Below, in pieces: positions 37,038-46,383 of a stretch of DNA of 64,000 nt. Position 1 is the first letter of the stretch. The number at the start of each line of letters is the position of its first letter. This DNA is from Pseudomonas fluorescens (GTDB lineage Bacteria; Pseudomonadota; Gammaproteobacteria; Pseudomonadales; Pseudomonadaceae): positions 1,488,001 to 1,552,000 of the forward strand of contig NZ_CP015225.1 in the NCBI RefSeq assembly GCF_001623525.1. The letters are read 5' to 3'. The notes beneath the pieces were generated by a model, which saw only the letters and a program-made list of their open reading frames with translations, did no database searches and had not been told where the DNA came from. The translations under genes and the position numbers were made by a program.

Positions 37038-37126
37038 TGTAGGAGTGGGCTTGCTCACGATAGCGGCGGTACTTCCAACATCAATGCAGCAGACCCATCG
37101 CCATCGCGAGCAAGCTCGCTCCCACA
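37038..37126. repeat. REP pair, family B
   Basis: A slightly diverged pair (TGTAGGAGTGGGCTTGCTCA and GCGAGCAAGCTCGCTCCCACA) in the divergent region between the receptor and chemoreceptor genes. Confidence 0.85.
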
Positions 37127-37229
37127 GATTTCGCGAACGGTGATATCAAATCGCCCTATCACCCTAAAGCTTTGGCGTGCGCGGTCGAATGTATTCCATT
37201 GAGAGATTTTTTTGCCCAGGAGCAGCGGC

Positions 37230-39026
37230 ATGCAGACGTTAAAGGCCTTGTACGAGTCTATCGAGATGCAGTTTTTCGATACCCTCACCAAAAAACTCTC
37301 GAGCCTTTTCCTGTTGGTGCTGGTCAGTGGCTTGCTGTACTGGGTGGCCCTCAGCGCCCGCGCCCAGATCGTGCTGCAGTTGCGCAATGCGCAGTTGGAC
37401 GGCGCCTTGCTTGGGCAGATCGAAGGTCGGCTCGACAGCCTCACCCATGCCCTGCTCTTCGGCGCGTTCCTCACGCTGTGCATGATCAGCTTCATGGTCT
37501 GGTATTTCCGTCACCTCATCGTGCGCCCCGTCACCGCCATGACCAAAGCCCTGGAAGAGATCGCCAACGGCGAAGGCGACCTGTCCAGAGACCTGCCGCT
37601 GGTGACTCACGACGAAATCCGCGTGCTGGCCGGCACTTGCAACCGTTTCCTGGCCAAGCAGCGGGAGATCATCAGCAACGTCCAGGCACTGACCGTGCAC
37701 ATCGCCGTCGAATCGGCCCGCTCATTGAAGAACATCAGCGACTCCAGCGACAGTGCCACCCACCAGGCTCGCTTCGCCAAGGAAGTCATGGACCAAAGCA
37801 ACACCGCCGTGGGCCGTATCGAAGAAGTCTCGCGCCAGACCCAGGGCATTTCCAGCACTACTGCCCAAAACCTGAGCATGGCCCGCGACTCCTACGCCGA
37901 GCTGCTGGAAGTGACTGGCAACATCAGCGAAATATCCAGCAGCCTCGGTGAATTTGCCACGCTGGTGAGCGCCTTGAACCAGCGTTCCTCAAGCATCAAG
38001 TCGATCGTCGGGTTGATCCAGCAGATCTCTGCCCAGACCAACCTGCTGGCCCTCAATGCCGCCATCGAAGCCGCCCGGGCCGGCGAAAGCGGTCGGGGCT
38101 TCGCGGTGGTCGCCGATGAAGTGCGGACCCTGGCACAAAACGTCAGCCGGGCCACCGATGACATCTCACGCAACATCGACGCCATGCTCGAGGAAGTCAG
38201 CTCCACCCACGAACAGACCACCCAGATCAGCCATAGCGCCCGGGAAACCCAGAAAGTGGTGGAGCGCGCCTCCGGCCATTTTGAGAGCATGATCGGCGAT
38301 TTCGAATCCACCAACGGCAAGCTGGCGGACATCGCGACCCATATCCAGCAGTTCGCCGACAGCAACACGGGGATCAACGACCGAGTCACTCAGATCCACG
38401 CCGACAGCCAGTTGATCGACCAGCGCATGCAGCATTCGGCAACGGCCACCCGCGACCTGTCCGGCGTGGCCGAAAAGGTCCAGGCGCTGCTGGGTCGCTT
38501 CGTGCTCGGCCACGGCAAGCTGGACGCCGCCATCACCCGGGCCAGCGAGTGCCGCGACACGCTTCAGGTTCGCCTGGAGGCGCTGCAAGGTGAAGGCCTG
38601 AACCTGTTCGATCAGAATTACCAACCGATTCCCGGCACCGACCCCAAGCAGTACATGACCAGCTACACCGAACGCTTTGCCCAGGTCTGCCAGGAAGAAT
38701 GCGACAAACTCACCCGCAGCACGCCGGGTGGCAAGGTTTCGTTCATTGTCGACAGCAAGGGCTACTGCCCGGTGAACAACAGCTGGGTCTCGAAGCCGCC
38801 AACCGGCGACCGCGCGGTGGATTTGCCGGTGTGCCGCAACAAGCGAATCTTCAACGACCCGATCGGCCTGCGTGCGGCGGGCAACGTCCAGCGTTTCCTG
38901 CTGCAGACCTACCTGCGCGATACCGGGGAAATCATGACCGAGATCGACGTACCGTTCTTCTTCGGCGGCCGTCATTGGGGCAATTTGCGGGTGGGCTTCG
39001 ATGCGGCGGTGTTGTTGGCGGAGTGA
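37230..39026 (+). CDS. Methyl-accepting chemotaxis protein with a C-terminal Cys-rich domain
   Basis: From ATG 37230 (AGGAG box 7 bases upstream) the product is 598 residues. Two membrane helices (about 24-42 and 72-92) enclose only about 30 periplasmic residues, so no periplasmic ligand domain exists. A HAMP domain follows, then a signalling tip at about 268-302 ([20 protein letters not shown]). After the signalling domain, about 170 residues form an extra cytoplasmic domain with five Cys ([28 protein letters not shown]) and the end [20 protein letters not shown]. It probably senses a cytoplasmic or redox-type signal. Confidence 0.9.
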   Translation: MQTLKALYESIEMQFFDTLTKKLSSLFLLVLVSGLLYWVALSARAQIVLQLRNAQLDGALLGQIEGRLDSLTHALLFGAFLTLCMISFMVWYFRHLIVRPVTAMTKALEEIANGEGDLSRDLPLVTHDEIRVLAGTCNRFLAKQREIISNVQALTVHIAVESARSLKNISDSSDSATHQARFAKEVMDQSNTAVGRIEEVSRQTQGISSTTAQNLSMARDSYAELLEVTGNISEISSSLGEFATLVSALNQRSSSIKSIVGLIQQISAQTNLLALNAAIEAARAGESGRGFAVVADEVRTLAQNVSRATDDISRNIDAMLEEVSSTHEQTTQISHSARETQKVVERASGHFESMIGDFESTNGKLADIATHIQQFADSNTGINDRVTQIHADSQLIDQRMQHSATATRDLSGVAEKVQALLGRFVLGHGKLDAAITRASECRDTLQVRLEALQGEGLNLFDQNYQPIPGTDPKQYMTSYTERFAQVCQEECDKLTRSTPGGKVSFIVDSKGYCPVNNSWVSKPPTGDRAVDLPVCRNKRIFNDPIGLRAAGNVQRFLLQTYLRDTGEIMTEIDVPFFFGGRHWGNLRVGFDAAVLLAE

Positions 39027-39079
39027 TCAACAGCGCAATCAAGCCAGACAACTAACCATGTCCCCGGACCAAACACTAC

Positions 39080-39248
39080 CCTGTGGCGAGGGAGCTTGCT
39101 CCCGCTCGGCTGCGCAGCAGTCGCAAAACCGGCTGATACGGTCGGCCTGAAGGACCGCCGGGGCCTGCTTCGCACGCCAGCGGGAGCAAGCTCCCTCGCC
39201 ACAAGGGATTTGTGGCGCATACAAATTCTGAGCGCCCCAAAAACAACT
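39080..39248 (-). repeat. Right copy of ~165-bp inverted duplication
   Basis: Near-identical inverse of 34513-34678. The pair encloses the receptor and chemoreceptor genes (about 4.4 kb). It contains REPIN copy 6 and the flank ending in GCGCATACAAATTCTGAGC. Confidence 0.88.
39083..39202. repeat. REPIN, family A (copy 6)
   Basis: The core element inside the right copy of the inverted duplication, downstream of the chemoreceptor gene. Confidence 0.92.
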
Positions 39249-39336
39249 GTGGGAGCGAGCTTGCTCGCGATGGCGGAGTGTCAGTCAACATGATCGTAAC
39301 TGACCCACCGCCATCGCGGGCAAGCCCGCTCCCACA
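39248..39336. repeat. REP pair, family B
   Basis: A well-preserved pair (TGTGGGAGCGAGCTTGCTCG at the left, GGGCAAGCCCGCTCCCACA at the right) directly abutting the inverted duplication. It fills the rest of the space before ybdD. Confidence 0.9.
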
Positions 39337-39358
39337 TGGGGTTTGAGGCGACCTCAAC

Positions 39359-39556
39359 TCAACAGCACTTGGGCCCACCCTTGCCACCGTAACGGGCCTC
39401 CTGGCGTTCGCGGAAGAACGCCTCGTAGTCCATCAACGGTTTGTCCGGGTGCTTGGTTTGCATGTGCTCGACGTAGTTGTCGTAGTCGGGCATGCCGACC
39501 ATCAGGCGCGCGGCCTGACCGAGGTATTTACCGAGGCGACTCAAGTCATTGAACAT
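39359..39556 (-). CDS. YbdD/YjiX-family small protein
   Basis: A 65-residue protein with the family signature [19 protein letters not shown], then [18 protein letters not shown] and a final CC. YbdD-type proteins are almost always encoded just after cstA or btsT and are thought to support these pyruvate/peptide transporters; YbdD is needed with CstA for pyruvate uptake in E. coli. It starts 15 bp after the cstA stop. Confidence 0.93.
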   Translation of the reverse strand: MFNDLSRLGKYLGQAARLMVGMPDYDNYVEHMQTKHPDKPLMDYEAFFRERQEARYGGKGGPKCC

Positions 39557-39571
39557 CGTTGCAATCCTCTA

Positions 39572-41632
39572 TCATGCGTCCGGCACGGCCTGGAATGGCG
39601 CTTCCTTGTCCGTGCGTTCCTTGGTGCCCCAGGCGGCGATGCCGACCTTGAGGGCGTAGAACAGGATGCTGAAGACCACGAACAGGAATAACACCGTCAG
39701 CGTTGCGTTGGTGTAGGCGTTGAACACCACGTGCTGCATCTGCTCGATGCTCTTGGCCGGGGCCAGGACCTGGCCGGCGGCCAGGGCATCGTTGTATTTG
39801 CGCGCCAGGGCCAAAAAGCCGATCGCCGGGTTGGCGTCGAACAGCTTGATCAGGCCCGCGGTGGTGGTGCAGATCAGCAACCAGCTCGCCGGCAGCAGCG
39901 TGACCCAGACGTAGCGCTGGCGCTTCATCTTGATCAGTACCACGGTGGCGAGCATCAGGGCGATACCGGCCAGCATCTGGTTGGAGATGCCGAACAGCGG
40001 CCACAAGGTGTTGATGCCGCCCAGCGGATCGATCACGCCCTGGTACAGCAGGTAACCCCACAGCGCCACGCAGCCGGCGGTGGCGATCAGGTTGGCGGTC
40101 CAGGATTCGGTACGCTTGAGGGCCGGCACGAACGAGCCGAGCAAGTCCTGCAGCATGAAGCGCCCGGCACGGGTGCCGGCGTCCACCGCAGTGAGGATGA
40201 ACAGCGCTTCGAACAGGATCGCGAAGTGGTACCAGAACGCCATGGTGTTCTCACCCGGCAGCACCGAGTGCAGGATCTGCGCGATACCGACCGCCAGGGT
40301 CGGTGCACCGCCGGCACGGGCCAGCACGGTGGTCTCGCCGATGTCCTTGGCCACCGCTTGCAGGGCCTCGGGGGTGATTGCAAAACCCCAGCTGCTGACG
40401 GTTTGCGCCACGGCCACCACGTCACCGCCGACGATCGCCGCCGGGCTGTTCATGGCGAAGTACACGCCCGGCTCGATCACCGACGCCGCGACCATGGCCA
40501 TGATCGCCACGAAGGACTCCATCAGCATGCCGCCGTAACCGATGTAGCGAGCGTTGGTTTCGTTATCCAGCAACTTGGGCGTGGTGCCCGAGGAGATCAG
40601 CGCATGGAAACCCGAGACCGCGCCGCAGGCGATGGTGATGAACAGGAACGGGAACAGACCGCCCTTCCACACCGGGCCCGTGCCGTCGGTGAACTGGGTC
40701 AGCGCCGGCATTTTCAGCTCGGGCATGGTGACCAGGATGCCGATCGCCAGGGCGACGATGGTGCCGATCTTGAGGAACGTCGACAGGTAGTCCCGCGGTG
40801 CCAGGATCAGCCACACCGGCAGCACCGCCGCGACAAAACCGTAGCCGATCAGCATCCAGGTGATCTGGATTCCGGTGAAGGTAAAGGCCTTGGCCCAGAC
40901 CGGATCGGCAGCGATCTGCCCGCCCAGCCAGATAGAGCCCAGCAGCAACAGCACGCCAATCACCGAGATTTCACCGATGCGGCCCGGGCGGATATAGCGC
41001 ATGTAAATGCCCATGAACATCGCGATCGGGATGGTCGCCATCACCGTGAAGATGCCCCACGGGCTCTCGGCCAGGGCCTTGACCACGATCAGCGCCAACA
41101 CCGCGAGGATGATGATCATGATCAGGAAGCAGCCGAACAGCGCGATGGTGCCGGGGATACGGCCCATTTCTTCCCGGACCATGTCGCCCAGGGAGCGCCC
41201 GTTGCGGCGGGTGGACAGGAACAGGACCATGAAGTCCTGCACCGCACCGGCCAGCACCACGCCGGCGATCAGCCACAGCGTGCCGGGCAGGTAGCCCATC
41301 TGCGCCGCCAGCACCGGCCCGACCAGCGGCCCCGCGCCGGCAATGGCCGCGAAGTGGTGACCGAAGAGAATGTGTTTGTTGGTCGGGACGTAGTCCAGGC
41401 CATCGTTGTTGAGCACGGCGGGGGTGGCCCGGCGCGCATCGAGTTGCATCACGTTGTTGGCGATGAAGAGGCTGTAGTAGCGGTAGGCGACCAGGTAGAT
41501 GGCCACGGCTGCGACGACGATCCAGAGGGCGTTGATGGGTTCGCCGCGGCGCAAGGCCACGACACTCAACGCACAGCCCCCCAGAACGGCGACGGCAAAC
41601 CAGGCGAGGTGTTTAACCAGACGGGTTGTCAT
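39572..41632 (-). CDS. cstA: Carbon starvation protein CstA (pyruvate/peptide transporter)
   Basis: From ATG 41632 (GGAGA box upstream) the product is 686 residues with about 16-18 membrane helices and the CstA landmarks FGHHFAAIAGAGPLVGPVLA, STRRNGRSLGDMVREEMG and AISSGTTPKLL-like ISSGTTPKLLDNE. It takes up pyruvate and possibly peptides. The gene runs divergently from a Cache histidine kinase/NarL regulator pair, an arrangement that suggests control by that pair, as BtsSR controls the related BtsT in E. coli. Confidence 0.93.
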   Translation of the reverse strand: MTTRLVKHLAWFAVAVLGGCALSVVALRRGEPINALWIVVAAVAIYLVAYRYYSLFIANNVMQLDARRATPAVLNNDGLDYVPTNKHILFGHHFAAIAGAGPLVGPVLAAQMGYLPGTLWLIAGVVLAGAVQDFMVLFLSTRRNGRSLGDMVREEMGRIPGTIALFGCFLIMIIILAVLALIVVKALAESPWGIFTVMATIPIAMFMGIYMRYIRPGRIGEISVIGVLLLLGSIWLGGQIAADPVWAKAFTFTGIQITWMLIGYGFVAAVLPVWLILAPRDYLSTFLKIGTIVALAIGILVTMPELKMPALTQFTDGTGPVWKGGLFPFLFITIACGAVSGFHALISSGTTPKLLDNETNARYIGYGGMLMESFVAIMAMVAASVIEPGVYFAMNSPAAIVGGDVVAVAQTVSSWGFAITPEALQAVAKDIGETTVLARAGGAPTLAVGIAQILHSVLPGENTMAFWYHFAILFEALFILTAVDAGTRAGRFMLQDLLGSFVPALKRTESWTANLIATAGCVALWGYLLYQGVIDPLGGINTLWPLFGISNQMLAGIALMLATVVLIKMKRQRYVWVTLLPASWLLICTTTAGLIKLFDANPAIGFLALARKYNDALAAGQVLAPAKSIEQMQHVVFNAYTNATLTVLFLFVVFSILFYALKVGIAAWGTKERTDKEAPFQAVPDA

Positions 41633-41740
41633 TGCGTGTCTCCTGCCGATATCCAGTGGATTGCGGCGATTGTTTTTATAGTGTGCCCCGGCTATTCGGA
41701 GCCGGCCCAATATCCCTGCAACGGGTCAATAAATAAATCC

Positions 41741-41750
41741 GTAGTACTAC
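41741..41750. promoter_or_regulatory. Perfect palindrome in the cstA / sensor kinase divergent region
   Basis: GTAGTACTAC is a perfect 10-bp palindrome 109 bp upstream of the cstA ATG, in an A/T-rich stretch. A site for the adjacent NarL-type regulator is a plausible but unproven reading. Confidence 0.4.
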
Positions 41751-41769
41751 GTAGAACCCCAATTCCCCC

Positions 41770-41856
41770 TGTGGGAGCAAGGCTTGCCCGCGAGAGAGTC
41801 AATACGGTCTTTCATACACCGCGGCGCCAGCGTCGCGAGCAAGCTTTGCTCCCACA
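41770..41856. repeat. REP pair, family B
   Basis: A diverged pair (TGTGGGAGCAAGGCTTGCCC and GCGAGCAAGCTTTGCTCCCA) between the cstA promoter and the sensor kinase gene. Apart from it and the palindrome, the 41633-41946 gap holds nothing recognised. Confidence 0.85.
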
Positions 41857-41946
41857 TGTCTTGCGCCACAGGTTTTATGCCTCATCCATGGGTTTGGCAT
41901 ATGATGCCGCCATTCGCCTCCCCGCCGAGTCCGGACAGGAGTACAG

Positions 41947-43308
41947 ATGCTGCTCAAACACAAAATCGTCGCCCTCGGGATTTTGCCGCTGGTCCTGGCC
42001 ATCGCGGTCATCTGTGCCCTGGTGATCTCGCTCAATCGCCAGTTGGGCGATCAACAGGCGCAACTGATCGAAGACAGCATCCTGGCGAGCAAGCGCGCGG
42101 AGCTGAAGAATTATGTCGAGATGGCGCAGAGCCTGATCGCCCCGCTGTATGACAACGGCCGGGGAGACGAGCGCGCGCAACAGCAGGTCCTGGAAGAACT
42201 GCGCAAGCTCAGCTTCGGCATAAACGGTTATTTTTTCGTGTATGACCGCCAGGGCCGCAGCCTCATGCATGCCCGCCAGTCGGAACTGGTGGGGCAATAC
42301 CTCTGGGATATGAAGGATCCCCACGGCCTGCCGGTCATCCAGGCATTGCTCAAGAGTGCCGAGTCAGGCGAAGGGTTCCAGCGCTACGCCTGGAACAAGC
42401 CCTCCTCCGGCCAGGTGACCGACAAGCTGGCCTATGTCGTGATGCTCGATCAATGGGGCTGGATGCTCGGTACCGGGATTTACCTGGAGGATGTCGAACG
42501 CGCCACCCAGCAAGCCCGCGACGAAGTTGCCCATGGCATCCACAGCACCATGCAAGCCATCGCCGCGATCGCCTTGGTGGCGGTCCTGCTGGTATTTGCC
42601 GGCGGCATGACCCTCAACGTCAGCGAACATCGCCTGGCCGATAAAAAGCTGCAGCGACTGAACCAGCGTATCGTCAGCTTGCAGGAAGAAGAACGCTCGC
42701 GGGTCTCGCGCGAGTTGCACGACGGCATCAGCCAACTGCTGGTGTCGATAAAATTCCAGTTTGAACTGGCCAGCCATGTGTTGGAAAACGGCCAGGAAAA
42801 CGGCCTGGGCATCCTCAAGAATGCGACCGACCGGCTGGGCGAAGCCATCGGCGAGATCCGTAGCATCTCCCACGACTTGCGCTCGTCCCTGCTCGACACC
42901 CTGGGCCTGCCCGCCGCCATCGGCCAGCTCGCGACCGAGTTCCAGCAGCGCAGCGGGCTTGAGGTGTCCTACCGAAGCAACGAATTCGATTGCCGCCTGG
43001 AAAATGGCGCCCCTGTCTCGCTGTTCCGCATCGCCCAGGAAGCCCTGACCAATATCGAGCGCCATGCCGGGGCGAAAAGTGTCGGCATCACCCTGTTCGG
43101 CTCCAGCCAGTCCTTGCGTCTGACGGTCGTGGATGACGGGATGGGCTTCAACGTCCCGCAAGTAGAACGCGGCCACGCCGGCATCGGCCTGCGCAATATC
43201 CGGGAACGGGTCGAGCATTTCGGCGGACGCCTGGAAGTGACCTCGGCACCGGGACGAAGCGAACTGGATATCCTGCTGCCCATGAACCTCTCGGTAACGG
43301 AAAACTGA
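41947..43308 (+). CDS. NarL-type sensor histidine kinase with periplasmic single-Cache domain
   Basis: A 453-residue protein with an N-terminal membrane helix (ALGILPLVLAIAVICALVI), a periplasmic Cache-type sensor (YFFVYDRQGRSLMHARQSEL; YVVMLDQWGWMLGTGIYLED), a second membrane helix near 200, a HisKA_3 dimerisation domain with the phospho-His in SRELHDGISQLLVSIKF, and a HATPase domain (ALTNIERHAGAK; DDGMGFNV; GIGLRNIRERVEHFGG). Cache domains of this class bind small organic acids or amino acids. It is followed 31 bp later by its response regulator and lies divergent to cstA. Confidence 0.9.
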   Translation: MLLKHKIVALGILPLVLAIAVICALVISLNRQLGDQQAQLIEDSILASKRAELKNYVEMAQSLIAPLYDNGRGDERAQQQVLEELRKLSFGINGYFFVYDRQGRSLMHARQSELVGQYLWDMKDPHGLPVIQALLKSAESGEGFQRYAWNKPSSGQVTDKLAYVVMLDQWGWMLGTGIYLEDVERATQQARDEVAHGIHSTMQAIAAIALVAVLLVFAGGMTLNVSEHRLADKKLQRLNQRIVSLQEEERSRVSRELHDGISQLLVSIKFQFELASHVLENGQENGLGILKNATDRLGEAIGEIRSISHDLRSSLLDTLGLPAAIGQLATEFQQRSGLEVSYRSNEFDCRLENGAPVSLFRIAQEALTNIERHAGAKSVGITLFGSSQSLRLTVVDDGMGFNVPQVERGHAGIGLRNIRERVEHFGGRLEVTSAPGRSELDILLPMNLSVTEN

Positions 43309-43339
43309 TGCGCACCCCTTCCAACAAGAGCACCTGCCG

Positions 43340-43972
43340 ATGAACCTGCCTCCAGTGATTCGTGTCGCGCTGGTCGATGATCATTCCCTGGTCCGCGACG
43401 GCATCAAGGCGCTGCTGTCCGTAATGCCCCGACTGGACGTGGTGGGCGAAGCCGAGAACGGCGCGCAAGCGATCGAAATGGTCGGTCGCAGCCAACCGGA
43501 CCTGCTGCTGATGGACATCAGCCTCAAGGACATGAACGGGCTCGAGTTGACCCGGCTGCTGGGCAAGCAATACCCCAGCCTCAAGATCCTCATCCTCAGC
43601 ATGTATGACAATTACGAGTACGTGAGCGAATCCGTGCGCTCCGGCGCCAGCGGCTACGTACTCAAGAACGCGCCGTCGCGGGAAATCGTCGCGGCCATCG
43701 AAGCCATCATCAGCGGCGGCACGTTCTACAGTGCTGAGATCGCCCAGCGGCTCGCCACCGACCCGCACACCGATAACGAGCTGACGCCGCGCGAGAGCCA
43801 GGTGTTGTCCAAAATGGTCCAGGGCCTGAACAACAAGGAAATGGCCCGTGAACTGGACATCAGCGTACGCACCGTCGAAACCCATCGCCTGAGCATTCGC
43901 CGCAAGCTGAACATCGACAAGCCCGCAGCCCTGGTGAAATACGCGATCGACCACGGGATCATTTCGCGCTAA
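43340..43972 (+). CDS. NarL/FixJ-type response regulator
   Basis: A 210-residue protein. The receiver domain has the acidic pair VDDH, the phospho-acceptor Asp in DLLLMDISL and the Lys in YVLKNAP. The C-terminal LuxR-type helix-turn-helix reads LTPRESQVLSKMVQGLNNKE, then SVRTVETHRLSIRRKL. It is partnered with the kinase just upstream. Probable targets are cstA-ybdD or other carbon-uptake genes, inferred from gene position. Confidence 0.92.
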   Translation: MNLPPVIRVALVDDHSLVRDGIKALLSVMPRLDVVGEAENGAQAIEMVGRSQPDLLLMDISLKDMNGLELTRLLGKQYPSLKILILSMYDNYEYVSESVRSGASGYVLKNAPSREIVAAIEAIISGGTFYSAEIAQRLATDPHTDNELTPRESQVLSKMVQGLNNKEMARELDISVRTVETHRLSIRRKLNIDKPAALVKYAIDHGIISR

Positions 43973-43978
43973 GCCTTT

Positions 43979-44070
43979 GTGGCGAGGGAGCTTGCTCCCG
44001 CTCGGTTGCGCAGCGACCGTAAAATATCGGGGTCGCTGCGCAACCCAGCGGGAGCAAGCTCCCTCGCCAC
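43979..44070. repeat. REPIN, family A (copy 7)
   Basis: A compact element between the convergent response-regulator and epimerase-like genes. Its inner arms GTTGCGCAGCGACC and GGTCGCTGCGCAAC are fully complementary, making an almost uninterrupted hairpin. Confidence 0.93.
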
Positions 44071-44082
44071 AGATCGTTCATT

Positions 44083-44952
44083 TCAATCGGCGTGGTAATA
44101 GCCTGGTTGGTCAAGATCATCCAACAACCCCGGGCCGCTTGGCATCCAGCCCAGCAAGGCACGGGTGTACGCGCTGGACACTGCCATGTTCGCGCCCGCC
44201 ATGTGGGCGAACCAGCCGAAATGCTCGCGCTCGCGGGATTCGACCGGCAACCCCAGGCCACGACCGATCGCCTGGGCAATGTCCTTGAACGGCACGGCCT
44301 CGTCGGCGACGGCGTGGTAGACGGATTGCGTCACGCCCTGCTCCAGCGCCAGCCGATAGACCCGTGCGGCGTCCAGTCGATGCACGCCCGACCAGCAATG
44401 GACGCCGTCCCCGAGATAGGCCGAAACGCCCGTCTCCCGGGCCAGGCGAATCAGGATCGGCACGAACCCATGGTCGCCGAGGCCATGGACCGAGGGCGCC
44501 AGTCGCACCGTCGCCACACGCACCCCACGCTCGGCCAGGTCCCGGGCGGCGGCTTCGGACTTGCGGGGCGAGGCCGGGCTCACCACTTCCAGTTCACTCG
44601 CACCCCGCGTCAATCCAAACAGGCCCGACGTCACCAGCAACGGCCGGTCGGAGCCTCGCAACGCGTCGCCCAACGTTTCGATGGCGCGGCGGTCCTGCTG
44701 GGCATTTTCGGCAAATCGCGAGAAGTCATGATTGAACGCCGTGTGAATCACCGCGTCCGCCGCCGAGGCTGCGCCGTGCAAGATCTCAAGATCATCCAAA
44801 GTGCCTGAAATCACCTTCGCGCCTGTCGCAGCCAGTGTTGCGCCTTTTTCTTCGCATCGGGCCAGGCCCGTGACCCGATGCCCGGCGGCGATCAGGTCCT
44901 GTACCACGGACGCCCCAACCCAGCCCGTGGCACCGGTAACGAATACGTGCAT
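44083..44952 (-). CDS. NAD(P)-dependent epimerase/dehydratase-like SDR protein
   Basis: From ATG 44952 (AGGAG box 8 bases upstream) the product is 289 residues. The N-terminal Rossmann motif VFVTGATGWVGASVVQDLI is intact. The family is extended/atypical SDR, of the type annotated as NAD-dependent epimerase or SDR family oxidoreductase. A Tyr/Lys catalytic pair is not obvious, so it may be a reductase of unknown substrate or an NmrA-like sensor. It lies 60 bp after the end of the MFS gene, on the same strand. Confidence 0.8.
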   Translation of the reverse strand: MHVFVTGATGWVGASVVQDLIAAGHRVTGLARCEEKGATLAATGAKVISGTLDDLEILHGAASAADAVIHTAFNHDFSRFAENAQQDRRAIETLGDALRGSDRPLLVTSGLFGLTRGASELEVVSPASPRKSEAAARDLAERGVRVATVRLAPSVHGLGDHGFVPILIRLARETGVSAYLGDGVHCWSGVHRLDAARVYRLALEQGVTQSVYHAVADEAVPFKDIAQAIGRGLGLPVESREREHFGWFAHMAGANMAVSSAYTRALLGWMPSGPGLLDDLDQPGYYHAD

Positions 44953-45012
44953 ATGCAACGCTCCTGTTCTAAAAAAACCAAGACCGAAAATCTTCTATAA
45001 CCCATCGAAGAC

Positions 45013-46242
45013 TCAGAATTTGTATTGAACTTGTGCATGCCGTCCTCTCAGCAACATCAGGGCCACCCCGAAAGACAGCCCAACGGCAATGGCGCCGCCC
45101 AGGTAAACCGCACCAATACCCCAGCCACTCGCCAACAAACCGGCCAGCGGACTGGTGATGCCCAGGGAAATATCAAGAAACGCGACGTAGGCCCCCATGG
45201 CGAGACCGCGTGCCTGCGGTGGCGCACGCCGTACCGCTTCCACGCCGAAGCCGGGAAACGCCAGGGAATAACCGAAGCCAGTGAAAGCCGCCCCCAAATA
45301 AGCCATGGTCGCGGTGTCGGCGCTCCAGATCAGCAGCAACCCAACGGTTTCGATCAATACGCAGACCAGCGCGACGCGAGCGCCGCCAATCTTGTCCGGA
45401 AGGTGCCCGAAAAGCAGGCGAGCAGCGATGAAAGCCACACCGAACGCCGTGAACGCCAAGGAAGCGTTGCCCCAATCCCTGGCCGCGAATAACAGGGCAA
45501 TGAACGCCGTGACGACACCAAAGCCGACGCTGCAGAACGCCAACCCCATGCCGGGAACCCATACAGCACCGAGCATCGTGTAGAACGGTGTACGCCGGGT
45601 CGCCGTAGGGGCGACAGCGCGCACGCCCGCGACAATCGCCATGGCCAACAGAGGAATGAACATCGAGGCCATGGCAATGCCCGTGAATCCCCAGCCGCCA
45701 TTCAACGCCACGCCAAGCGGAGCGCCCAGGGCATAGGCGCCGTACATGGCGATGCCATTCCAGGCCATGACCTTGCCGGCATGCTGCGCCCCCACCAGGC
45801 CGATGCCCCACCCCAGCGCACCGGTGACAATGAGGCTTTCGCCAATTGCCAGCAGCACCCGACCGCCAGACAAAAGCCAGACCGACGTGACTGGCGCAGC
45901 AACGAACGCCAGGGAAAGCAGATAGACCAGCCCTGAAACCGCGGCTGTCACCAGCCCGGTCATGACGGCGCGTTTCCCACCGCGCATGTCAGCAAAGTTG
46001 CCGGCCCAGGCCCGTGACAACAGCGCAGCGGCGAACTGCGCCCCGACCACCAGGCCAATCACCAGCGTGCCCATGCCCAGCGCGTCGTGCAGATGGAGGG
46101 GCAAGACAGGCAACTGCATGCCGATCGTGAGGAAGCCGATGAATACGGTCAGAGTGAGCGGCGACAGCTTGAGTGCCGGATTGGCCTCGACGGCTGCCTT
46201 AGGCGCCGAAGAAGCGCCGAGATGAATATTGTCTTGTGTCAT
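45013..46242 (-). CDS. MFS transporter, YfcJ/YhhS-like
   Basis: From ATG 46242 the product is 409 residues with 12 membrane segments and family landmarks RAWAGNFADMRGGKRAVMTG, GGRVLLAIGESLIVTGALGW and FAFPGFGVEAVRR-like LAFPGFGVEAVRRAPP. YhhS/YfcJ relatives export arabinose, glyphosate and other small molecules. It is divergent from a TetR regulator with a palindromic operator between them. A GTG four codons upstream is the alternative start. Confidence 0.88.
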   Translation of the reverse strand: MTQDNIHLGASSAPKAAVEANPALKLSPLTLTVFIGFLTIGMQLPVLPLHLHDALGMGTLVIGLVVGAQFAAALLSRAWAGNFADMRGGKRAVMTGLVTAAVSGLVYLLSLAFVAAPVTSVWLLSGGRVLLAIGESLIVTGALGWGIGLVGAQHAGKVMAWNGIAMYGAYALGAPLGVALNGGWGFTGIAMASMFIPLLAMAIVAGVRAVAPTATRRTPFYTMLGAVWVPGMGLAFCSVGFGVVTAFIALLFAARDWGNASLAFTAFGVAFIAARLLFGHLPDKIGGARVALVCVLIETVGLLLIWSADTATMAYLGAAFTGFGYSLAFPGFGVEAVRRAPPQARGLAMGAYVAFLDISLGITSPLAGLLASGWGIGAVYLGGAIAVGLSFGVALMLLRGRHAQVQYKF

Positions 46243-46300
46243 AACCCTACCCACGGAAAGGATGCGATATGACGTTGAACGCTGCCGGTGGAGCCGACTA

Positions 46301-46348
46301 GAATGCGATCAATTCGTCGCATTCAAGATACGAACAATCCGTCGCATT
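46301..46348. promoter_or_regulatory. Candidate TetR operator between MFS and regulator genes
   Basis: A perfect inverted repeat GAATGCGA (46301-46308) and TCGCATTC (46317-46324) is followed by another CGTCGCATT half-site at 46340-46348. This is the kind of site a TetR repressor of both divergent genes would use. Confidence 0.5.
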
Positions 46349-46383
46349 TCCTATTCGCATTCCCTGCCGAGGTTCATGCCCAC

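Noticed and set aside
39731..42025. 764-codon open frame on the plus strand opposite cstA
   Set aside because: It has His/Gln/Arg-rich composition typical of antisense frames and no domain or ribosome site; CstA on the other strand is unmistakable.
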